NCBI RefSeq assembly: GCF_013816785.1
Contig: NZ_JACDDV010000001.1
Span: forward strand, 82,857-146,856
DNA length: 64,000 nucleotides
DNA from: Sphingomonas sp.
GTDB taxonomy: Bacteria > Pseudomonadota > Alphaproteobacteria > Sphingomonadales > Sphingomonadaceae
Reading direction: 5' to 3'
How positions within the stretch are numbered: position 1 is the first letter of the stretch; every line of letters begins with the position of its first letter. Both the position numbers and the translations under genes were made by a program. Shown piece after piece: positions 57,395 through 64,000 of the stretch. Under the pieces are notes generated by a model. The model saw only the letters and a list, made by a program, of their open reading frames with translations, did no database searches and was not told the DNA's origin.

Positions 57395-58590
57395 AATTCG
57401 GCATCGAACGGCTGCTCGCCGACCCCCAGCTTCGCGCCCCGCTGGCCGGCAAACGCGTCGCGCTCCTCGCCCATCCCGCTTCAGTCACGCGCGATTTGAC
57501 CCACAGCCTCGACGCGTTGGCAGCGCTCGATGACATCCGCCTGTCTGCCGCGTTCGGCCCGCAGCATGGCCTGCGCGGAGACAAGCAGGACAATATGGTC
57601 GAAAGCCCGGACTTCATCGATCCGGTCCACGAAATTCCGGTGTTCTCGCTTTATGGCGAAGTGCGCCGCCCCAAAGGCCAGTCGATGTCGACCTTCGACA
57701 CGGTGCTGATCGACCTTCAGGATGTCGGCTGCCGCATCTACACCTTCATCACCACCTTGCTCTACATGATCGAAGCCGCGGCCGAACATGGCAAGTCGGT
57801 GTGGGTGCTCGACCGGCCAAACCCAGCGGGTCGCCCGGTCGAAGGGCTGACGCTGCGCCCGGGCTGGGAAAGCTTCGTCGGCGCCGGGCCTATCCCGATG
57901 CGCCACGGCCTGACGCTGGGCGAGCTCGGCCACTGGTTCGTCGACCATTTCAAGATCGACGTCGACTATCGCGTGATCGAGATGGAGGGCTACGATCCCC
58001 ATGCCGCGCCCGGTTTCGGCTGGCCCGCCGATCGCCTGTGGATCAACCCGTCGCCCAACGCCCCCAACCTCAACATGGCTCGCTGCTATGCAGGGACGGT
58101 GATGCTCGAAGGCGCGACGCTCAGCGAGGGCAGGGGCACCACGCGGCCGCTCGAACTGTTCGGCGCGCCCGATATCGAAGCGCGGGCGGTGATCAAGGTG
58201 ATGCGCGATATCGCGCCGCAATGGCTCGAAGGTTGCACGTTGCGGGACATTTCGTTCGAACCGACCTTCCACAAGCATATCGGGCAATTATGCAGCGGCG
58301 TACATATCCACGCCGAGGGCGAGGCCTATGACCACGCCGCGTTCAAGCCGTGGCGCGTCCAAGCGCTCGCATTCAAGGCAATCCGCGCGCTGTTCCCCGA
58401 CTACGACCTGTGGCGCGACTTCCCGTATGAATATGCGTTTGGCAAGTTGCCGATCGACGTCATCAACGGAGGCCCGGCACTTCGGGAATGGGTTGACGAT
58501 TCGGCGGCGGAGCCGGGCGACCTCGATCGGTTGACCAATCCCGACGAGCGGTCATGGGATGTTGAGCGGCAAGCATATCTGCTTTATTGA
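57391..58590 (+). CDS. namZ: Exo-beta-N-acetylmuramidase NamZ (DUF1343)
   Basis: 399 residues of the DUF1343 family: GKRVALLAHPASV, FGPQHGLRGDKQDNM, VLIDLQDVGCRIYTFI, the active-site-rich WVLDRPNP, and SEGRGTTRPLELFGAPDI. In Bacillus and Bacteroidetes, members of this family remove terminal MurNAc from peptidoglycan fragments, which would feed MurNAc to the AmgK-MurU route encoded at 30-31.8 kb here. No signal peptide is evident, so cytoplasmic or otherwise exported; this needs caution. It overlaps the DOMON-like gene by ATGA. Confidence 0.85.
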   Translation: MKFGIERLLADPQLRAPLAGKRVALLAHPASVTRDLTHSLDALAALDDIRLSAAFGPQHGLRGDKQDNMVESPDFIDPVHEIPVFSLYGEVRRPKGQSMSTFDTVLIDLQDVGCRIYTFITTLLYMIEAAAEHGKSVWVLDRPNPAGRPVEGLTLRPGWESFVGAGPIPMRHGLTLGELGHWFVDHFKIDVDYRVIEMEGYDPHAAPGFGWPADRLWINPSPNAPNLNMARCYAGTVMLEGATLSEGRGTTRPLELFGAPDIEARAVIKVMRDIAPQWLEGCTLRDISFEPTFHKHIGQLCSGVHIHAEGEAYDHAAFKPWRVQALAFKAIRALFPDYDLWRDFPYEYAFGKLPIDVINGGPALREWVDDSAAEPGDLDRLTNPDERSWDVERQAYLLY

Positions 58591-58617
58591 ATTGGGCTGT
58601 CTTGAGTTGGTAACAGC

Positions 58618-58642
58618 GGAACACGCGCGCTCCGGTAACGTT
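58618..58642 (+). promoter_or_regulatory. EcfG-type (general stress response) promoter
   Basis: GGAAC (58618-58622), 16 bp, then CGTT (58639-58642) matches the alphaproteobacterial EcfG consensus. It lies 43 bp upstream of the HWE kinase start. Confidence 0.75.
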
Positions 58643-58685
58643 GGAGCGCCGTAACGATTGCAGCCTTACCGTAGGCGAACTGACT

Positions 58686-59738
58686 ATGCCCGATAGCACC
58701 AATACCACCGCCGATCAGCAGGCCGCCGAAGCCGAAGTCGAAGAATTTCGCGCCGAGCTCGGCCCGTTCGTGACGGCCGCGGAGACGACGCGGATGCCGA
58801 TGATCTTTACCAATGCGAAGGAAGGCGAAGACCCACTGATCTTCGCCAATGATGCCTTTCTTGAACTGACCGGATATCGTCGCGACGATGTCCTCGGCGA
58901 GAGTTTCAAGTCGCTGATGAAGCGCGGCACCGGGTCCGACGAACTGAAATCCATCGAGGCCGCGTTCGCCGCCACCGCGGAGAGCGAGCCCGAAATCTGC
59001 TACAAGCGCAAGGACGGAACGATGTTCTGGGCCACGGTCCACATCAGCCCGGTCCGCGACAAAAATGGCGAGATCGTCCAGCATTTCGTTTCGCTCGTCG
59101 ACAATACCAAGAATCGTGAGGAGCAGGCTCGTTGTAAAATGCTGATCGACGAGCTTAATCACCGGGTGAAGAACACGCTTTCGACCGTCCAGTCCATCAC
59201 GCGTCAGGCCTTGCGCACTGCGACCGACCCCGCGACGATCGGTGAATCGATCGAATCGCGGATATTCGCGCTTTCGCGCAGCCATGATCTTTTGTCCCAT
59301 GAGGGTTGGCAGGGCGCAGGGCTGCATGACCTTATCGGCGCGGCGCTCGAGCCGTTCGGTGTCGCCAATGGCCGCACCGAGCGGTTCAACATCGACGGCG
59401 ACAACATTCGCCTGTTGCCCAAGGCCACGCTCGCGCTCGGCATAGCGTTCCATGAGCTGGCCACCAATGCCGTCAAATATGGCGCGTTTTCCAATAATGC
59501 CGGGACGATCGGGATTTCATGGACGATCGAGCCTTCGCCCGCCGGTGAGCGCTTGATTCTTCACTGGCGCGAGAAAGACGGTCCGCCGGTCCGTCCGCCG
59601 TCGCACAAGGGGTTCGGATCGCAGGTAATCGAGCGCGGGCTGGCACACGAACTCGGTGGTAGCGTCAAGCTTGAATATCCCCCCGAAGGGGTCTTCTGTA
59701 CGGTCGATATTCCGGCACCGAAGGGGCTAAATGAGTAA
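58686..59738 (+). CDS. HWE/HisKA_2 histidine kinase with LOV-like PAS domain lacking the photoactive Cys
   Basis: 350 residues, no transmembrane segment. Residues ~30-145 follow the LOV layout (RMPMIFTN, FANDAFLELTGY, the RKDGTMFW and HISPVRD segments), but where LOV domains have GxNCRFLQ this protein reads GESFKSLM: the adduct cysteine is Phe74, and both FMN-contacting Asn are replaced (CYKRKDG, FWA). Then DELNHRVKNTLS with His159 and an HWE/HisKA_2 ATPase region (LGIAFHELATNAVKYG). The kinase core looks functional. It overlaps the response-regulator gene by 8 bp and lies behind an EcfG-type promoter, so a role in general-stress signalling is inferred. Confidence 0.88.
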   Translation: MPDSTNTTADQQAAEAEVEEFRAELGPFVTAAETTRMPMIFTNAKEGEDPLIFANDAFLELTGYRRDDVLGESFKSLMKRGTGSDELKSIEAAFAATAESEPEICYKRKDGTMFWATVHISPVRDKNGEIVQHFVSLVDNTKNREEQARCKMLIDELNHRVKNTLSTVQSITRQALRTATDPATIGESIESRIFALSRSHDLLSHEGWQGAGLHDLIGAALEPFGVANGRTERFNIDGDNIRLLPKATLALGIAFHELATNAVKYGAFSNNAGTIGISWTIEPSPAGERLILHWREKDGPPVRPPSHKGFGSQVIERGLAHELGGSVKLEYPPEGVFCTVDIPAPKGLNE

Positions 59739-60114
59739 ATTGCTATCCGGTCAGCGCATATTGGTCGTCGAGGACGAGATGATGGTCCTAATGAATATCG
59801 AATGCGTGCTCGCGGACCTTGGGTGCGAAGAAGTGACGGCCGCCGCCACCGTCGGTCGTGCGCTTGCCTGTATCGATGCCCAGATGTTCGATCTCGCCAT
59901 GCTCGACGTCAATCTCGACGGTCTGCCGAGTTATCCGATCGCCGATGCGCTCGCCGCGCGCGGGGTGCCGTTCGTGTTTTCCACCGGCTATGGCCTCCAC
60001 GGTATCGACCAAGCCTATCGAGATCGGCCGGTTCTCAAGAAGCCGTTTACCGATAACGAGGTGGCAAAGTCGCTCGCCGGCCTCATTCCGCCCGAGTTCG
60101 AGAACGCGGCGTAG
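59731..60114 (+). CDS. Single-domain response regulator of the FATGUY type
   Basis: 127 residues: a receiver domain without an output domain. Acidic pocket Glu14/Asp15, phospho-acceptor Asp59 in AMLDVNL, and PFVFSTGYG followed by LKKPF, matching the FATGUY motif (PFxFATGY) described for sphingomonad regulators such as SdrG in the general stress response. It overlaps the HWE kinase by 8 bp and is its probable phosphorylation partner. Confidence 0.88.
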   Translation: MSKLLSGQRILVVEDEMMVLMNIECVLADLGCEEVTAAATVGRALACIDAQMFDLAMLDVNLDGLPSYPIADALAARGVPFVFSTGYGLHGIDQAYRDRPVLKKPFTDNEVAKSLAGLIPPEFENAA

Positions 60115-60128
60115 CGGATCGCCGGCGA

Positions 60129-61322
60129 TCACCGCTTCCGGCTCAGTTCCCTCATCGCATCGTCGAGACCGTCGAGCGTCAGCGGGTACATGCGGTCGCC
60201 CATCAACTGGCGCAAAATCGCTGTCGAAGCAGAGTGGCCCCAATAGGTTTCAGGCGTCGGGTTGATCCACGCCGCGGCGGGCCAGGCATCGGTTAGCCGC
60301 CGCAGCCAGACCGCGCCCGCTTCCTCGTTATAATGTTCGATCGAGCCGCCCGCATGAGTGATCTCGTACGGGCTCATTGCCGCGTCGCCAACGATCACCA
60401 ACTTATGGTCGCGGCCGAATTTGTGGATGACGTCGTGGGTCGATGTTTTTTCCACATGGCGGCGGCGATTGTCCTTCCACACGCCTTCGTAGATGCAATT
60501 GTGGAAATAATAATGCTCGAGATGTTTGAACTCGGTTCGAGCCGCCGAAAACAGCTCCTCGGCCTGACGGACGTGGCCGTCCATCGACCCGCCGATGTCG
60601 AGAAACAGAAGCAGCTTGACCGCATTGTGGCGCTCAGGGCGCATCTTGACGTCGAGCCAACCCTGCCGCGCGGTACCGTCGATCGTCCCGTCGATGTCGA
60701 GTTCGTCGGCCGCGCCTTCGCGTGCGAACCGCCGTAGCCGGCGCAGCGCGACCTTGATGTTGCGCGTGCCCAGTTCGCGCTCCCCGTCAAGGTCGCGATA
60801 TTCGCGCTTTTCCCACACCTTGATCGCGCGGCCGTGGCGCCCGGGCCCGCCGATGCGCACGCCCTCGGGGTTGAACCCGCCATGTCCGAACGGGGACGTG
60901 CCGCCCGTGCCGATCCATTTGTTGCCGCCCTGATGGCGCCCTTCCTGTTCCGCGAGCCGTTCCTTAAGCGCGGCCATGATCTCGTCCCATGAGCCCAGGC
61001 TCTCGATTTCCGCCATCTGCTCGGGGGTCAGATAGAGTTCGGCGACCTGGCGCAGCCATTCTTCCGGAACCTCGCCGCGCAGCGCTTCGCCGGTCGCGAT
61101 GAGCCCCTTGAACACCTCTGCGAACACCCGGTCGAAACGGTCGAGCTGCCCCTCGTCGTGAACGAACACGCTGCGCGCCAGATAATAGAATTGCTCCGGC
61201 GAGCCAAGTTCACCTCCCGGCGCGATGACGTCCGCGTCGAGCGCCTCGAGCAGCAGCAGATGCTCCTTCAGCGAGGCCTGGATTCCCCCGCGCCGCAGCG
61301 CCTCGACGAAGCCGATGAACAT
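60129..61322 (-). CDS. CoxE-like VWA-domain protein
   Basis: 397 residues. A central basic/Gly-rich linker (GGNKWIGTGGTSPFGHGG) is followed by a VWA domain whose MIDAS motif is LDIGGSMDGH (Asp242 to Ser246; the usual DxSxS reads D-I-G-G-S). Such proteins usually work with a MoxR-type AAA ATPase as a chaperone pair for metalloenzyme maturation, but no ATPase is adjacent within this window. The target is unknown. Convergent with the response regulator gene. Confidence 0.85.
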   Translation of the reverse strand: MFIGFVEALRRGGIQASLKEHLLLLEALDADVIAPGGELGSPEQFYYLARSVFVHDEGQLDRFDRVFAEVFKGLIATGEALRGEVPEEWLRQVAELYLTPEQMAEIESLGSWDEIMAALKERLAEQEGRHQGGNKWIGTGGTSPFGHGGFNPEGVRIGGPGRHGRAIKVWEKREYRDLDGERELGTRNIKVALRRLRRFAREGAADELDIDGTIDGTARQGWLDVKMRPERHNAVKLLLFLDIGGSMDGHVRQAEELFSAARTEFKHLEHYYFHNCIYEGVWKDNRRRHVEKTSTHDVIHKFGRDHKLVIVGDAAMSPYEITHAGGSIEHYNEEAGAVWLRRLTDAWPAAAWINPTPETYWGHSASTAILRQLMGDRMYPLTLDGLDDAMRELSRKR

Positions 61323-61591
61323 ACAGTCTTCTTTGCCGCTCGAGGTGTTGGAAGTCGAGGGCTGGGATCAACCTGCCATGGGGGGTCGATGCATTGGCAA
61401 TGATTGCGAGCCGATTGTTTATTCGCCGACTATGAAACTACCACATCTCTATCCGCTTGGCTGCGCTGTCGGCCGTATAGTCACCGCCACAACCCGGCGA
61501 AGTTCCTCCGATACGGATAAAATCTATAGCCATGGTTAATTAGCGATCAGCCATTGTGCGGCATCGTTTGAGGAAAATGCAGGGGTGGCCC

Positions 61592-63040
61592 GTGACCAGT
61601 GAGATTGTCGATTTGTCGGTCGCCAGCGCCGTTCGCGCTGCGGCGCGCGACTGCGGCACCCTGTCGTTCGAATGCACCGACGTCACCGGTCTGGTGGAGG
61701 CTGTCTCCGCTCGAACCGCTGAGCATTTGAGGGCTCTCGACAATCTGGAGATCGTCACCACGTCATTGTTGGCAGATCAGGCCCACGTCGCCATGTCTAC
61801 GGATGAGGCGCGCCTTCTTTCCCAGCAGGCGAAGGAAAAGCTTGGCGCCGGCAGAGTGGCAATCGAGGGCACGATTGCCGGGTTCCGAGAGCTTACGAGT
61901 CTCGTCGTCCAGCTGGGAGGCCGCATGGCCGGCTTTGCCGAGGCGATGCAGCAAATGCAGCTAGCAACCAAGAACATTGAGGGGATTGCCCGCAAGACCA
62001 ATATGCTTGCGCTGAATGCGACCATCGAGGCGGCCCACGCGGGAGTTGCTGGCAAATGCTTCGGGGTTGTCGCCGCCGAAGTAAAGAAACTTGCCCAGGA
62101 TACGCGTGCTGCGACCAGCGGTATTGCGATTACGATCGAAACTCTGACCCGCGAAGCTGGCGCTGTCAGGTCAGAAATCCAATCTGGCGTGGAGCGGAGT
62201 GAAGCTGCCCAGATCGCGTTTGGGACGATTAGCGGGGTGATCGGCGAGGTAACCGAGATCGTCCAAATGGTAGACCAGCAAACCGACGGCATCGCCGATG
62301 CAACTCATCTGATTGAATCAAGTGTCGACCAGGTGAAAGCCAGTCTTACCGAATTCGCGCGCAACGCACGCGAAAATGCCGGCGCATTGCTGAACGCGCA
62401 GGAAAGACTGTCCAGCTTGGAGGGTCTCTCCAACACGGTGCTCGACACCTTGGCAGGTTCAGGAGCGCCAATCGACGACACTCCGTACATCGAAATGGCG
62501 CAGCAGGGTCACGCCGACGTTGTCCGGGCGATCACCGACGGACTTGCCCGTCGTTTGCTAACCGAGGATGAGCTTTTCGATTTTGATTATAAGCCTGTGC
62601 CCGACACCGATCCCCAACAGTATGATGTTCGCTTCAACCGCTTTGCCGATCAGTACATTCAGCCGATTTTCGATAGCTGGACAGGGTTGGAGGATTTGAC
62701 GTCCACGGCGGTTATCACCGACATTAACGGTTATTTGCCAACTCACATGTCGAAGAACTCGCAGCCCCGGAGCGACGATCCCTCATGGAACAAGATCCAT
62801 TGTCGCAATCGTTGCAACTTCATCGACGACGCCACACGGCGGGCGATCCAAAGCGACAAGCCATTCATGCTGGTAACCTACCGAATTGAGCTAGCCGATG
62901 GAGAATTTGCGCCAGTGAAGAATGTTTTCATCCCCATCCACATCAGGGGTCGGCGCTACGGGAATTATGAATTTGCCTATGTCGACCCTAATCGCGCCGA
63001 TGAACGACACCAGGCAATGCGTGCCCTTCCGAACCATTGA
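61592..63040 (+). CDS. Soluble methyl-accepting chemotaxis protein with C-terminal Cache-like domain (1)
   Basis: 482 residues without a transmembrane segment. The MCP signalling core is clear: [19 protein letters not shown] and [18 protein letters not shown]. Downstream, residues ~310-470 look like a Cache-type ligand domain (ITDINGYLPTHMSK, FMLVTYRIELADGE, FIPIHIRGRRYGNYEFAY), here at the C-terminus and therefore presumably cytoplasmic. GTG 61592 is chosen because it aligns with the N-terminus of the second copy (22 residues to the shared ARDCG in both). An ATG at 61577 is also open. Tandem paralogue of the next gene. Confidence 0.85.
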   Translation: MTSEIVDLSVASAVRAAARDCGTLSFECTDVTGLVEAVSARTAEHLRALDNLEIVTTSLLADQAHVAMSTDEARLLSQQAKEKLGAGRVAIEGTIAGFRELTSLVVQLGGRMAGFAEAMQQMQLATKNIEGIARKTNMLALNATIEAAHAGVAGKCFGVVAAEVKKLAQDTRAATSGIAITIETLTREAGAVRSEIQSGVERSEAAQIAFGTISGVIGEVTEIVQMVDQQTDGIADATHLIESSVDQVKASLTEFARNARENAGALLNAQERLSSLEGLSNTVLDTLAGSGAPIDDTPYIEMAQQGHADVVRAITDGLARRLLTEDELFDFDYKPVPDTDPQQYDVRFNRFADQYIQPIFDSWTGLEDLTSTAVITDINGYLPTHMSKNSQPRSDDPSWNKIHCRNRCNFIDDATRRAIQSDKPFMLVTYRIELADGEFAPVKNVFIPIHIRGRRYGNYEFAYVDPNRADERHQAMRALPNH

Positions 63041-63202
63041 GCGGCTAGCCTTTTCGCCTTTTCCAGAATGATCCTGCCACCTCAATTAGGATGGAACACG
63101 ATCGCCGTCGACGATGGGTGCGGGCCTGGCTTTTGCGTGGTTAACAAAGAGGAAGGGGTTTCCATCTATTTCGGTTCAAGTTCATTTTGGATCGGATTAA
63201 TC

Positions 63203-64000
63203 ATGGCCACGCTAGGCATTGAAGAAATTACCGAAAACGCGATCCGCGCCGTGGCGCGCGATTGTGGGTCGCTGTCGATCGAATGCAGCGACGTCGCCGG
63301 CTATGTCGAGGATGTCGCGGGGCGGATTTCCGACCATTTGAAAATGCTCGACGGGCTGGAGGAGGTCACCACCCGGCTGCTGTCCGACCAGGCTCGCGTC
63401 AGCGATTCGACCGACGAGGCTCGGCTGTTGTCCGAACAGGCCAAAGCCAAGCTCGAAGCCGGGCGCGAGGCGATCGAGGGCACCATCTCGGGCTTCAAGG
63501 GCTTGACCGAGTTGGTCGTCCAACTGGGCGAGCGGATGGCGGGTTTCGCCACCGCGATGAACCAGGTGCAGATGGTCTCCTCAACCATCGAGACCATCGC
63601 CCGCAAGACCAATATGCTTGCCTTGAACGCGACCATCGAAGCGGCGCGCGCCGGCGATGCCGGGCGCAGCTTCGCGGTGGTCGCGGCCGAAGTGAAGAAG
63701 CTCGCCCATGACACCCGCGCCGCGACCAGCCAGATCGCCTCGACCATCGGCGAGCTGACCCGCGAGGCGAGCGCCGTCACCAGCGAGATCAAGACCGGCG
63801 TCGACCGCAGCCGCGCCGCCCAGGCCGGCTTCGGCCAGATCAGCGATACCGTCCGCGAAGTGACCGAAATCGTGTCGATGGTCGACCGCCAGACCGAGGG
63901 CATCGCCCATTCTACCAGCCTCATCCAAACCAGCGTCGACCGGGTCAAGGCCGGCCTCAGCGAATTTGCCGGCGACGCACGCGAGAACGGCGGGCAGCTG
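63203..64000 (+). CDS. Soluble methyl-accepting chemotaxis protein (2), 3' end beyond window
   Basis: The first 266 residues, open to the window edge. It begins [22 protein letters not shown] and contains [24 protein letters not shown] and [19 protein letters not shown], the MCP hairpin. It is closely similar to the upstream copy throughout, so the pair is a tandem duplication. No transmembrane segment in the visible part. The C-terminal ligand domain would lie outside the window. Confidence 0.9.
   Translation, partial: MATLGIEEITENAIRAVARDCGSLSIECSDVAGYVEDVAGRISDHLKMLDGLEEVTTRLLSDQARVSDSTDEARLLSEQAKAKLEAGREAIEGTISGFKGLTELVVQLGERMAGFATAMNQVQMVSSTIETIARKTNMLALNATIEAARAGDAGRSFAVVAAEVKKLAHDTRAATSQIASTIGELTREASAVTSEIKTGVDRSRAAQAGFGQISDTVREVTEIVSMVDRQTEGIAHSTSLIQTSVDRVKAGLSEFAGDARENGGQL

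Noticed and set aside
61395..61415. Sigma-54-like TTGGCA-TTGC upstream of the first chemoreceptor
   Set aside because: The distance between the GG and GC elements is 8 bp, not the required 10.
63093..63120. GGAAC before the second chemoreceptor as an EcfG promoter
   Set aside because: No CGTT follows at 16-17 bp.

Overview
The window is a dense, GC-rich bacterial chromosome segment with no insertion sequence, integrase, prophage or CRISPR array in view. It reads as a sphingomonad-like alphaproteobacterium. The evidence is two large TonB-dependent receptors of the type common in sphingomonads and Caulobacter, a DivL-type pseudo-histidine kinase, AddAB instead of RecBCD, an HWE kinase paired with an FATGUY-type single-domain response regulator behind an EcfG-like promoter, and G/C-rich REP-like palindromes. 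The species assignment is inference from gene content only.

Layout. 1-4.3 kb: translation block ffh (3' end), rpsP, rimM, trmD, rplS, interrupted by an opposite-strand thioredoxin-reductase-like flavoprotein and a small membrane protein, and closed by an intrinsic terminator. 4.3-13.7 kb: mostly housekeeping and accessory single genes (M28 membrane peptidase, asd, two GFA-family proteins around a lipoprotein, alpha/beta hydrolase, M2 metallopeptidase lipoprotein, peroxiredoxin, YqgE). 13.7-16 kb: sulfotransferase and an ECF41 sigma factor with its partner carboxymuconolactone-decarboxylase-like gene and an ECF41-type promoter. 16.1-17.6 kb: ahcY. 17.5-27 kb: two consecutive modules on the minus strand, each a >1100-residue TonB receptor, then an intrinsic terminator, then a repeat-domain 2-oxoglutarate/Fe(II) oxygenase. 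27.2-38.3 kb: tightly overlapped divL-tsaE-amgK-murU-addB, then addA. 38.4-46.7 kb: trxA, secA, an acyltransferase, putA and a B3/B4 protein. 46.7-56.7 kb: tRNA-Asn, nadK, an EAL phosphodiesterase, a frameshifted methyltransferase, sdhE-mfd, recG and tyrS. 56.8-64 kb: a DOMON-like protein with namZ, a LOV-like HWE kinase with response regulator, a VWA/CoxE-like protein, and two tandem soluble chemoreceptors, the last running off the end.

How the genes work together. amgK/murU and namZ supply parts of a MurNAc-salvage route for cell-wall recycling. addAB, recG and mfd form a repair set. divL is a cell-cycle signalling component, and the HWE kinase/regulator pair looks like a general-stress input. 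The least explained part is the duplicated TonB receptor/oxygenase locus, where a terminator at each receptor-oxygenase junction suggests a built-in dosage ratio. Many neighbours overlap by 4-14 bp, both in operons (ATGA) and tail to tail, so the segment is compact and there is no gene-free stretch over 300 bp.
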